Shown piece by piece: positions 7,840 to 14,660 of a DNA stretch of 17,537 nucleotides (its first letter is position 1; the number at the start of each line of letters is the position of its first letter). The position numbers and the translations under genes were made by a program. The stretch comes from JAFGWO01 sp965603295 (lineage in GTDB: Bacteria; BMS3Abin14), in NCBI GenBank assembly GCA_965603295.1, contig CBFDCL010000043.1, positions 1-17,537 of the forward strand, written 5' to 3'. The notes below the pieces were generated by a model that searched no databases, had not been told where the DNA came from, and saw only the letters and a list, made by a program, of their open reading frames with translations.

Positions 7840-8400
7840 ATGGAACAGAGGATTCGTCAGCTCGAAAAGGATGTCCAGAGGTTAAAGACGGCCTACGATC
7901 AGTATTTTGCCGGGGTGGAGCGCAAAGCCCCGGAAAAGCTGGCTGATAGCGTCGCCAGGGAGGTCCGTTCCCTGACCGGCACCCTGATCAACAATACGGC
8001 ATTGCGTTTCCGGGCCCAGCAGGCCATTTCCCGTTATCAGACCTATCATACTTTCTGGCAGAAAAACCTGAAGGACATCGAGGAAGGGAGAAAACCGCGG
8101 CGCCGGGTTACGGGAAGGGCGGCCGCCTCGGGGGAGAAACGTCCCCCCGGCGTCTTTGAGATATCCACCTCCAAGGTGGAAAGAGGCGAAATGGAGAAAT
8201 TTTTTTCCGCTCTGACAAAGGAATACCGCCTTGCCGGCGCGGGCAAAGTTCCCGACATGGGGCGCATACGGGAGGCGCTGGAGGAGCAGACCAGGACTAT
8301 TCGTGAGAAATACGGCTGCGAGAAGGTTGCGTTCAAAGTGGTAAACGAGGGCGGCCAGGTCAAGATAAAGGCCTCCCCGGTTGACAGGGAAAAGACATGA
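7840..8400 (+). CDS. MXAN_5187-like coiled-coil protein
   Basis: A 186-residue soluble protein of unknown function. Residues 1-30 form a heptad-patterned helix (EQRIRQLEKDVQRLKTAYD). A helical segment at 50-82 has FRAQQAISRYQTYHTFWQ. A basic, probably disordered linker covers 84-105. The C-terminal part (about 115-180) ends EKVAFKVVNEGGQVKIKASP, which I recognise, without a search, as resembling the MXAN_5187 C-terminal domain found in deltaproteobacteria. It is the first gene of the cluster. GAGG sits only two bases before the ATG, an unusually short spacing. Its stop overlaps the next start (ATGA). It could be a scaffold or adaptor for the SPFH proteins; that is only a guess from position. 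Confidence 0.8.
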   Translation: MEQRIRQLEKDVQRLKTAYDQYFAGVERKAPEKLADSVAREVRSLTGTLINNTALRFRAQQAISRYQTYHTFWQKNLKDIEEGRKPRRRVTGRAAASGEKRPPGVFEISTSKVERGEMEKFFSALTKEYRLAGAGKVPDMGRIREALEEQTRTIREKYGCEKVAFKVVNEGGQVKIKASPVDREKT

Positions 8401-8909
8401 CGAAATCGAGAGTCGCATCGCTTTTGGAAAAGATATCCAAGATCGTCCCCGGGGTTGCGGGGTACCAGGACAGGGAACGGCGCCGGGATGCCGACAAGGC
8501 CGTTCGTAACAAGATCGTGGCGTCACTGACCCGCTGTCGGCACCGGCTTTCGAATGGGATGAGCGATATTTCCCGGGCCGGAGGGCGGGGCAGTCTGAGT
8601 GCGGTGGGGAACCTGGAAAGGGTTAATACCCGGCTCGAGCGCATTGAGGACGAGATCAGATATGCTCCCCATGGGTACGCGGGGTGGTTCGACCGTGAGG
8701 GTGTCGCCCTGGAGGACCTGGAGAGGCTTTATGAGCACGACCTGTCTCTCCTTGAGATTGCCGAAAGGATGGTTGAACTGGTCGGGCCCGTCGAGGCCCT
8801 CGGTTCCGAAAGGGACTGGATGCAGGATCTCGGGCGGGAACTGGAGGCGTTAAGACAGGCTCTTGATAACCGGATGTCCGTTATCAGGGGAGGGGAGGAA
8901 CCGCGTTGA
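8397..8909 (+). CDS. unnamed helical protein, partner of the SPFH/zinc-ribbon protein
   Basis: 170 residues, predicted almost entirely helical, with no signal peptide or membrane segment. I do not recognise a named domain. Visible features are a conserved-looking basic patch GYQDRERRRDADKAVRNKI (22-40), YAGWFD (94-99) and a C-terminal amphipathic helix (110-160). Similar unnamed proteins, from memory, sit beside YdjI-type SPFH genes in other bacteria. It is locked between neighbours by a 4-base ATGA overlap upstream and a 4-base TTGA overlap downstream, which suggests co-production at fixed ratio. PspA in the Bacillus ydjFGHI operon is also helical, but this protein is shorter and I see no clear PspA similarity. 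Confidence 0.82.
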   Translation: MTKSRVASLLEKISKIVPGVAGYQDRERRRDADKAVRNKIVASLTRCRHRLSNGMSDISRAGGRGSLSAVGNLERVNTRLERIEDEIRYAPHGYAGWFDREGVALEDLERLYEHDLSLLEIAERMVELVGPVEALGSERDWMQDLGRELEALRQALDNRMSVIRGGEEPR

Positions 8910-10042
8910 GTGAGTTCATCGAGGTCCTGGAATGGGTTGATAATACCGGCAAGGAGATGGTTCACAGGGTCCCTCTGGACGGAACAGGGGAGATCAAGTT
9001 TGGTGCCCAACTTGTGGTCAATGAGAATCAGGCGGCCGTTTTCTTCCGCGACGGAAAGGCCCTGGATGTCCTCGGGCCCGGAAGGCATACCCTGACCACG
9101 CAGAACCTGCCACTTCTCACGAAAGCCCTCAGCCTTCCCTTCAACTTCAAGAGCCCTTTCAAGGTGGCGATCTATTTCGTTTCCATGAAGACCTTTACGA
9201 ACCTCGCCTGGGGCACGCGGGATCCGGTGGCGTTCCGGGATAAGGAACTCGGGATGGTTCGCCTGAGGGGGCACGGCGTTTACACCATCCGGGTCGTTCA
9301 ACCGATGCTCTTCGTCAACGTTCTAGCGGGGACCCAGGGGATTTTCACGACAAAGGAGATCGCGGATTATCTCAGGGCGGTCATTATCTCCCGTATCAAC
9401 GACCTCCTCGGGGAGAACGTCGAATCCCTCCTGGAGCTTCCCCAGGTTTACGAGGAGCTGGGGGCCGCTGCGAAGGCCCGGGTGCGGGACGATTTCCTGA
9501 AATATGGAATTGAGTTGCGAGACCTGATCATCCGGGCGATCACCCCCCCCGATGACGTCCAAAAGATCATTGACGAGCGGGGAAGCATGACCGCTGTCGG
9601 AGAACGGGATTACCTTCGGTTCAAGGCGGCGCAGTTCATGGGGGAGGCCGGCAAGGGAGAAGGCGGAGGGTCCTCTACCGCCGAATCGGGGATGGGCCTT
9701 GGCCTGGGAGCCGGGTTCGGGATGATGGTCCCCGCTTTCCTTCGGTCCGCCATGGAAGGAAAGGATGCTTCACCGGCCCCGTCGAAAGAGACCTGTCCCC
9801 AATGCCGGGCCGGTCTTCCCGCTGACGCGAGGTTCTGTTTCCGCTGCGGGACTCCCGTTGTGAGAGGGCAGGTGTGCGCCTCATGCGGTCAGGATCTGCC
9901 CTCGGATGCGCATTTTTGCCACCGCTGCGGGCAGGAGATGAAGAAAAACAAGCCGGTCTGTTCCCATTGCGGCAACAAGGTCCCGGAAGGGGCGCACTTC
10001 TGTCTGCACTGCGGTGAGAAGATCGAGACGAGCACCCCCTGA
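8906..10042 (+). CDS. YdjI-type SPFH domain protein with three C-terminal zinc ribbons
   Basis: Residues 1-245 form an SPFH (band 7) fold of the 'virion core protein'/YdjI type, without the N-terminal membrane anchor of stomatins. A glycine-rich, flexible region follows (249-273). Three CxxC-CxxC zinc ribbons end the protein: C297/C300/C311/C314, C324/C327/C338/C341 and C352/C355/C366/C369. The start is TTG, the only sensible one: it overlaps the previous stop (TTGA) and has AGGGGAGGAA just upstream. In Bacillus subtilis, YdjI works with PspA (YdjF), YdjG and YdjH at stressed membranes. Here the likely partners are the two upstream proteins and the zinc-ribbon protein downstream. It is probably a peripheral membrane scaffold that oligomerises (inference). 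Confidence 0.9.
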   Translation: MSEFIEVLEWVDNTGKEMVHRVPLDGTGEIKFGAQLVVNENQAAVFFRDGKALDVLGPGRHTLTTQNLPLLTKALSLPFNFKSPFKVAIYFVSMKTFTNLAWGTRDPVAFRDKELGMVRLRGHGVYTIRVVQPMLFVNVLAGTQGIFTTKEIADYLRAVIISRINDLLGENVESLLELPQVYEELGAAAKARVRDDFLKYGIELRDLIIRAITPPDDVQKIIDERGSMTAVGERDYLRFKAAQFMGEAGKGEGGGSSTAESGMGLGLGAGFGMMVPAFLRSAMEGKDASPAPSKETCPQCRAGLPADARFCFRCGTPVVRGQVCASCGQDLPSDAHFCHRCGQEMKKNKPVCSHCGNKVPEGAHFCLHCGEKIETSTP

Positions 10043-10044
10043 AG

Positions 10045-11361
10045 GTGACACAGGTCAACTACGTCAACCATTGCTGCTCCCAATGCGGCGGTGAAGTGGT
10101 TTTCGACCAGGAGGCCACCGGAACGCGCTGTCGCTACTGCGGGGCTGGTCTCATGATTCTGGGTGCCCGTTCCTCCTGGTTGAACTTTCTGCTGAAACCG
10201 GGGATCACAGTTCCGGATACCGCCCGCGAAGTGACCCGGATTGCCCAGGGAAACGGATGGAAACCTCCCCTTCTCAGATCCGTCCTGCCTTTTTATTATC
10301 CGTTTTTCAGAACCATCGGGCATGCCATCAAGTGGGTCAGGGGGGATGCTCCCGGCTCCGGGGATGGTACCGATCACGTTGAAAAGATCCTCACTCGTTA
10401 CGTCGACCTGATGCGCCCGGCTCATGCCGACCTGTCACCGGGGCTTTTTTCCCCTGGGTATCGGGCCCAGTCCCTTAACCTTTATCTCGCCACAAGGAAT
10501 AACGCGGGGAAGATCCCGTTCCTTCCCATTCAGAAAGACAGGAATGAGCACATGGGGAACATGGAGGACGATTTCTTCGACGGGATGCCGGATCCGGGGC
10601 TTCGGGTCCGGGAAAAGCGACTTTTTAAACTCTGGGAGAGAAACTCTGTCCTTTTCTTTCCCCTCTCCCTGGTGGAGATCCGTGAGGGAAGCCAGATCAG
10701 GCTCCTGTTGCTCGACGCCATCGGGGGATCTCTCATCAGGCAGATTGGCCATGAGGAGATGGAAAAACTCCTCGACAACCTGGACCTGGAAAAGAGCCGT
10801 TCCCCCGGCGAAACCCGTTTGAAACTGGCACCCCTGATCTGTCCGGAATGCGCGGGAGACCTGGACCCCGATCCCAGGGCCTTTGTCCGGTTCTGCCGTG
10901 CCTGCGGACGGGGGTGGGAACCGCTGGGGGGAAGGCTACGGGAAAGGGAGTGCCTGTGGGCGGGAGCCAAACCCCAGGCCAGGGACGCGTCGGCGATCTT
11001 TCTGCCGTTCTGGAGGAAAGAGACCGATGGGGAGGCTCTGCACATCCCCGCCTTCGAAATACGCTCTCCCCGGCTTCTTTACAACCTGTCGGTCCGGTAT
11101 TACCATGCAAACTTCCCCGCCGAGCCGATCCCTTATGAAAACAGGCTCCAAATGCGTTCTCTCCCGGCGGGCCTGCCGCCCGAAGGGGCGGATGAAATGG
11201 CGGATGTGGTGGTACAGACGGGAGCAAGGCCGGTTTCACACCCCAGGAAAGGCAGTTATGCCATTGTCCTGGTTCCGTTCTTTCGCAAGGGGCCGGATCT
11301 CGTGGAGCCGTTTCACGGGCTGGCTGTTCCCATTTCCAGCCTGGAGGTGAAGGTAGGATGA
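10045..11361 (+). CDS. large zinc-ribbon protein with repeated LPFW/VPFF modules
   Basis: 438 residues with no signal peptide or clear membrane helix. Zinc ribbon 1 uses C11/C14/C29/C32 and zinc ribbon 2 uses C266/C269/C284/C287. Between and after them a short hydrophobic motif recurs: LPFYYPFF (81-88), FFPLSLVEI (204-212), LPFWRKE (320-326) and VPFFRKG (410-416). This suggests four related beta-rich modules. I do not recognise a named family; annotation pipelines often mislabel such proteins from the zinc ribbon alone. The GTG start follows the SPFH stop by 2 bases with little Shine-Dalgarno match, and the stop overlaps the NfeD start (ATGA). The best analogy is YdjG, the zinc-ribbon partner of YdjI, though YdjG is membrane-bound. 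Confidence 0.85.
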   Translation: MTQVNYVNHCCSQCGGEVVFDQEATGTRCRYCGAGLMILGARSSWLNFLLKPGITVPDTAREVTRIAQGNGWKPPLLRSVLPFYYPFFRTIGHAIKWVRGDAPGSGDGTDHVEKILTRYVDLMRPAHADLSPGLFSPGYRAQSLNLYLATRNNAGKIPFLPIQKDRNEHMGNMEDDFFDGMPDPGLRVREKRLFKLWERNSVLFFPLSLVEIREGSQIRLLLLDAIGGSLIRQIGHEEMEKLLDNLDLEKSRSPGETRLKLAPLICPECAGDLDPDPRAFVRFCRACGRGWEPLGGRLRERECLWAGAKPQARDASAIFLPFWRKETDGEALHIPAFEIRSPRLLYNLSVRYYHANFPAEPIPYENRLQMRSLPAGLPPEGADEMADVVVQTGARPVSHPRKGSYAIVLVPFFRKGPDLVEPFHGLAVPISSLEVKVG

Positions 11362-12854
11362 AAAAAACCCGACGCTTCATGATCCTGCTAATCCTCGTCT
11401 CTCTTGTTCGCATGGGTACCGGAGTCCTGGCAGAGCAGGTTTCCCCATCGGGGACGAGCGTGGTCAGGATCGTTGTGGACGGCCCTATCAGCCCGGTCAC
11501 AGCCGATTATATCGAGAGGGGGATCGAAAAAGCCCTGGAGGAGGATGCCTCTCTCCTTATTCTCGAACTGGACACACCGGGGGGCCTCATGACGTCCACG
11601 CGCCAGATCGTGAAAGCCCTCCTGGGAGCTGAAGTTCCCATTGCGGTCCACGTCGCTCCGCCAGGTGCCAGGGCGGCATCCGCGGGCGTCTTCATCACGA
11701 TGGCATCCCATGTGGCGGTTATGGCTCCCGGAACCAATATCGGGGCAGCCCACCCGGTCAACGTGGGGGGAGGGAACCCGCTGACCCCGAAGAAAGAAGA
11801 CCGGAAGGAAAATAACGGAAAGAGGAAAGAGCAAGGGGCGGAGGATTCGAAACCGAACGACGGAAAGAGTGTCTCCGGCGAAGACAAAAAAGAAGGATCA
11901 GATAAGGAGGACAAATCCGGGAAGGAAGAAAAGGAAGACGACCCGAGCGTAATGTCCCAGAAGGTCCTCAACGATGCCGTGGCTTTCGTACGGTCCATTG
12001 CCCAGAAAAGAGAACGGAACGCCGACTGGGCGGAAAAGGCTGTCCGGGAGAGTGTTTCGGTGACCGAAAGGGAGGCACTCGAGCTTAACGTGGTAGACTT
12101 CATCGCCGAGAGCACGGAAGACCTCCTCGCGGCGGTTCACGGGCGGACCGTGGAGATCGCGGGGAACGAGGTTACCCTGAATGTGGCCGATGCCAGGGTC
12201 GTGGAATATCCCATGGGCTGGAGGCACAGGGTACTCATGGCTCTTTCCGATCCCAACATCGCCTACATTCTCATGATGTTGGGGATTTACGGCCTTTTCT
12301 TCGAACTTTCCAACCCCGGGGTGATCCTTCCCGGTGTCCTGGGCTCCATTTTTCTCATCCTGGCTTTTTTCTCCTTCCAGGTGCTGCCCATCAATTACGC
12401 CGGGCTTCTTCTCATCATCGTAGCCCTTGTCCTGTTCATCCTTGAAGTGAAGGTCGTCTCCTATGGAATGCTGTCCGTGGGGGGTGCCGTTGCCCTTTTC
12501 CTGGGGAGTATTATGCTTTTTGAATCCGCAGAGCCCTACTACCGTCTTTCTTTAAAGCTGGTGGTCAGTATGACCGCCCTGACTGTCCTGTTTTTCGCGG
12601 TGATCCTTGGATTTGCCATCCGCATCCAGCGCCGGAAACCCACAACGGGTCTGGAGGGCTTGTTGGGGGAACCCGGGGTGGTAACGGTGGCCCTGAATCC
12701 CGAGGGGAAGATCAAGGTCCACGGGGAGATCTGGACGGCCTGGTCGGACAGCCCCCTTCCGAAGGGCACCCGGGTCAAGGTCACAGAGGCCGAGAGGATG
12801 AAACTGAAAGTGGTAAAAGAAACCGAAAAAGAGGTCCTAAGTCCTAAGTCCTAA
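11358..12854 (+). CDS. NfeD (long form), ClpP-class membrane serine protease
   Basis: A membrane-bound protease of the PH1510 type, which cleaves the C-terminal region of its partner stomatin. The signal peptide covers 1-25 (cleavage near VLA-EQ). The SppA/ClpP-like domain (about 35-265) has LDTPGGL (71-77) and the nucleophile S108 in GARAASAG. K202 is the probable second dyad residue. A lysine/glutamate-rich insert of about 52 residues (145-196) separates them; without it the spacing matches Ser97-Lys138 of PH1510. Several membrane helices follow (about 300-422), then the OB-fold NfeD domain (430-492). The length of 498 exceeds PH1510 (441) because of the insert. The final codons VLSPKS and the stop are made entirely of three GTCCTAA repeats. 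The slipin gene follows, the classical pairing. Confidence 0.93.
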   Translation: MKKTRRFMILLILVSLVRMGTGVLAEQVSPSGTSVVRIVVDGPISPVTADYIERGIEKALEEDASLLILELDTPGGLMTSTRQIVKALLGAEVPIAVHVAPPGARAASAGVFITMASHVAVMAPGTNIGAAHPVNVGGGNPLTPKKEDRKENNGKRKEQGAEDSKPNDGKSVSGEDKKEGSDKEDKSGKEEKEDDPSVMSQKVLNDAVAFVRSIAQKRERNADWAEKAVRESVSVTEREALELNVVDFIAESTEDLLAAVHGRTVEIAGNEVTLNVADARVVEYPMGWRHRVLMALSDPNIAYILMMLGIYGLFFELSNPGVILPGVLGSIFLILAFFSFQVLPINYAGLLLIIVALVLFILEVKVVSYGMLSVGGAVALFLGSIMLFESAEPYYRLSLKLVVSMTALTVLFFAVILGFAIRIQRRKPTTGLEGLLGEPGVVTVALNPEGKIKVHGEIWTAWSDSPLPKGTRVKVTEAERMKLKVVKETEKEVLSPKS

Positions 12855-12861
12855 GTTCCAA
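12834..12861. repeat. heptad array GTCCTAA overlapping the NfeD stop codon
   Basis: Three perfect GTCCTAA units (12834-12854) and one GTTCCAA variant (12855-12861). The TAA of the third unit is the in-frame stop. This is the only array in the window that enters a coding region. TAAGTCCT (12845-12852) can pair with AGGACTTA (12878-12885) to form a modest hairpin, but there is no U-tract directly after it, so I do not call a terminator. Confidence 0.9.
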
Positions 12862-12935
12862 GTACTTCTTATCTCTCAGGACTTATCGCGTAGAACTGGG
12901 TTTTTTTTATTAACCCGTTTGTCAGGGGGTGAGCC

Positions 12936-13715
12936 ATGTTTCCGATGAGCTATTTGATAATCAGTGCGATCATCCTGGTGGTCATGTTCCTCTCTTCCGC
13001 CATCAAAATCCTGCGGGAATACGAGAGGGGTGTCGTTTTCTTCCTGGGACGCCTGGTGGGTCCCCGGGGGCCGGGGCTGGTGATCATCATCCCCGTCCTC
13101 GAGAAGTTGGTCCGCGTCAGCCTGAGACTCGTGACGATGGATGTGCCTCCGCAGGACATTATCACCAGGGACAACGTCTCTGTGAAGGTGAACGCGGTGG
13201 TCTATTTCCGGGTGATGGACCCTAACAAGGCCATCGTCGAGGTGGAGGATTTCTTCTACGCAACGAGCCAGCTGGCCCAGACAACCCTCAGGAGCGTCCT
13301 GGGTCAGGTGGAACTGGATGATCTGCTCTCGGAGAGAGAAAAGATCAACCACCAGCTGCAGGAGATCCTCGATACTGCCACCGATCCGTGGGGAGTCAAG
13401 GTTACGACGGTGGAAGTCAAGCACGTGGACCTTCCCACCGAGATGCAAAGGGCCATGGCGAAGCAGGCGGAGGCCGAAAGAGAGCGCCGGGCCAAAGTCA
13501 TCGCTGCGGAAGGGGAATTTCAGGCAGCCGACAAGCTGGGCCAGGCAGCGGCCATCATCTCCGCTCACCCGCAGGCCCTCCAGCTTCGATACCTGCAGAC
13601 CCTGGCGGAAATTGCCACGGAAAACAATTCCACCACGCTCTTTCCGATCCCCATGGACCTGATCAGCGGTTTCATGAATCTCGTCCAAGGAGGGAGCCGG
13701 AAAGAGGAAAAATAG
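12936..13715 (+). CDS. slipin (prokaryotic stomatin, SPFH/band 7)
   Basis: 259 residues. An N-terminal membrane helix (5-24) anchors an SPFH domain (about 25-170) with the hallmark stretch REYERGVVFFLGR (27-39), followed by GPRGPGL and RDNVSVKVNAVVYFRV (78-93). A long alanine/glutamate-rich coiled coil (168-230, AKQAEAERERRAKVIAAEGE) and a hydrophobic C-terminal segment (about 235-250, ending SGFMNLV) complete the usual plan. Stomatins oligomerise in membrane microdomains. The NfeD protease encoded 81 bases upstream is the expected partner; in the archaeal PH1510/PH1511 pair it cuts the stomatin in its C-terminal hydrophobic region. AGGGGGTGAG precedes the ATG at good spacing. The gap upstream holds the heptad array and a T-run, so a separate promoter is possible. 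Confidence 0.95.
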   Translation: MFPMSYLIISAIILVVMFLSSAIKILREYERGVVFFLGRLVGPRGPGLVIIIPVLEKLVRVSLRLVTMDVPPQDIITRDNVSVKVNAVVYFRVMDPNKAIVEVEDFFYATSQLAQTTLRSVLGQVELDDLLSEREKINHQLQEILDTATDPWGVKVTTVEVKHVDLPTEMQRAMAKQAEAERERRAKVIAAEGEFQAADKLGQAAAIISAHPQALQLRYLQTLAEIATENNSTTLFPIPMDLISGFMNLVQGGSRKEEK

Positions 13716-13735
13716 GGCGGGAGGCCTGAGACGCC

Positions 13736-14422
13736 ATGTCACGAATATTCGCCTCGGTTATCGCCGGATTCAGGTACGTGTTTTTCCTGGCAGTGCTGGC
13801 TTTGGCTGCCCTTTCCCTGGTTTCTCTGGTGAGGGGAATGGGGGAAATATTGTTTCTCTTCCATGGCCGCGGTCTGACCGTGGGGCCCGGGAGTGGCGTC
13901 GCCGCGGTCCACTGGTTTTTCCAGGCGTTTTTCCTGTATTTTCTCGCGGTGGCTCTCTGCTCGCTCCTGGTTGCCGAAACTCCTGTTCCCCAATGGATGG
14001 TGGTTAGAAACCTTTTCCAGTTCCGGAACAAGGTCCTGACCATCGTTTCCGTTATTCTGCCCCTGGCGTTTCTGGGAAAAGTGATGAAGGCGGACGTGTC
14101 CGGCCCTGGTCTCCTCTTTTCGGGGGGCGGTGTCTTTCTTGTCCTTGCGGGGATTTTCCTCCTGACCAGGTTCGGTTCTCCTGCAGGGGATGAGGGGATG
14201 GCCCGGGAAGGGAACCGGTCCCCTGATCGGACAGGACGAAGAGACCGGAAAACCACACACCCCGGAGGACGGGATTCCCGCAAGGACCGGAACTGGCAGG
14301 AAAAGCCGAAGGAGGATCCCTCGCGAAGAGCGGAGGGAGATCCGGATGCCTCATCCGAATTCCGGAAAAACGGCAACGTAACGGTCAAGCCGGGACCAAG
14401 AAGGCCGAGACAGCGGCGATAG
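13736..14422 (+). CDS. YqhA/UPF0114-like membrane protein with a basic tail
   Basis: 228 residues. Four probable membrane helices (about 10-33, 57-80, 100-117 and 126-145) fill the first two thirds. The stretch PVPQWMVVRNLFQFRNKVL (83-101) resembles the YqhA (UPF0114) family, whose function is not established. Residues 147-228 form a hydrophilic, arginine-rich tail without predicted structure, longer than usual for the family, rich in RR and PRRP and probably cytoplasmic. The ATG is 20 bases after the slipin stop with GGGAGG upstream, so it is likely the last gene of the cluster. The stop sits in a small hairpin (GCGGC-GATA-GCCGC, 14413-14426) with no U-tract. The family call is by eye; the membrane call is firm. 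Confidence 0.8.
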   Translation: MSRIFASVIAGFRYVFFLAVLALAALSLVSLVRGMGEILFLFHGRGLTVGPGSGVAAVHWFFQAFFLYFLAVALCSLLVAETPVPQWMVVRNLFQFRNKVLTIVSVILPLAFLGKVMKADVSGPGLLFSGGGVFLVLAGIFLLTRFGSPAGDEGMAREGNRSPDRTGRRDRKTTHPGGRDSRKDRNWQEKPKEDPSRRAEGDPDASSEFRKNGNVTVKPGPRRPRQRR

Positions 14423-14448
14423 CCGCCTCGCCTCCAGACGGGTGGTTG

Positions 14449-14515
14449 GACGCGGAGAAAGGGAGACCCGCCTTCGCAAAAGCTTCGGGGTAGCAAGCAC
14501 GGTGACGCGGAGAAA
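14449..14515. repeat. 12-bp direct repeat GACGCGGAGAAA, two copies
   Basis: Copies at 14449-14460 and 14504-14515 flank a stretch with a CTTCG-CAAAAG-CTTCG doubling. The word, read on the other strand, belongs with the TCTTCGCGTCTCC octad family at 7639-7662. No gene is visible between 14423 and 14660; this repeat and the array that follows are all I can identify there. Confidence 0.6.
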
Positions 14516-14548
14516 ATCCTACGACCTGGCGGCAGGGAGATAGGAAAA

Positions 14549-14635
14549 TCACGTTTAACGTGGAAAACTTGTGACTTGTGATTGTTGACTGGAATATACG
14601 AATCACCAATCACCAATCACGAATCACCAATCACA
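14549..14635. repeat. composite repeat: 58-bp dispersed element plus AATCACC array
   Basis: 14549-14606 is an inverted copy of 17210-17267 (52 of 58 positions identical, no gaps). It contains ACTTGTG twice (14567-14580), a non-periodic core (14588-14600) and the beginning of an AATCACC array of five units (14601-14635). The array ends 25 bases before the start of the next gene. Confidence 0.88.
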
Positions 14636-14660
14636 AATATCTTTCAGATGGAATTTCTCC

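Noticed and set aside
12894..12920. Intrinsic terminator between the NfeD and slipin genes (GGG, T-run, CCC)
   Set aside because: The T-run lies in the loop between GGGTT and AACCC rather than after a stem, and the stem is only five pairs.
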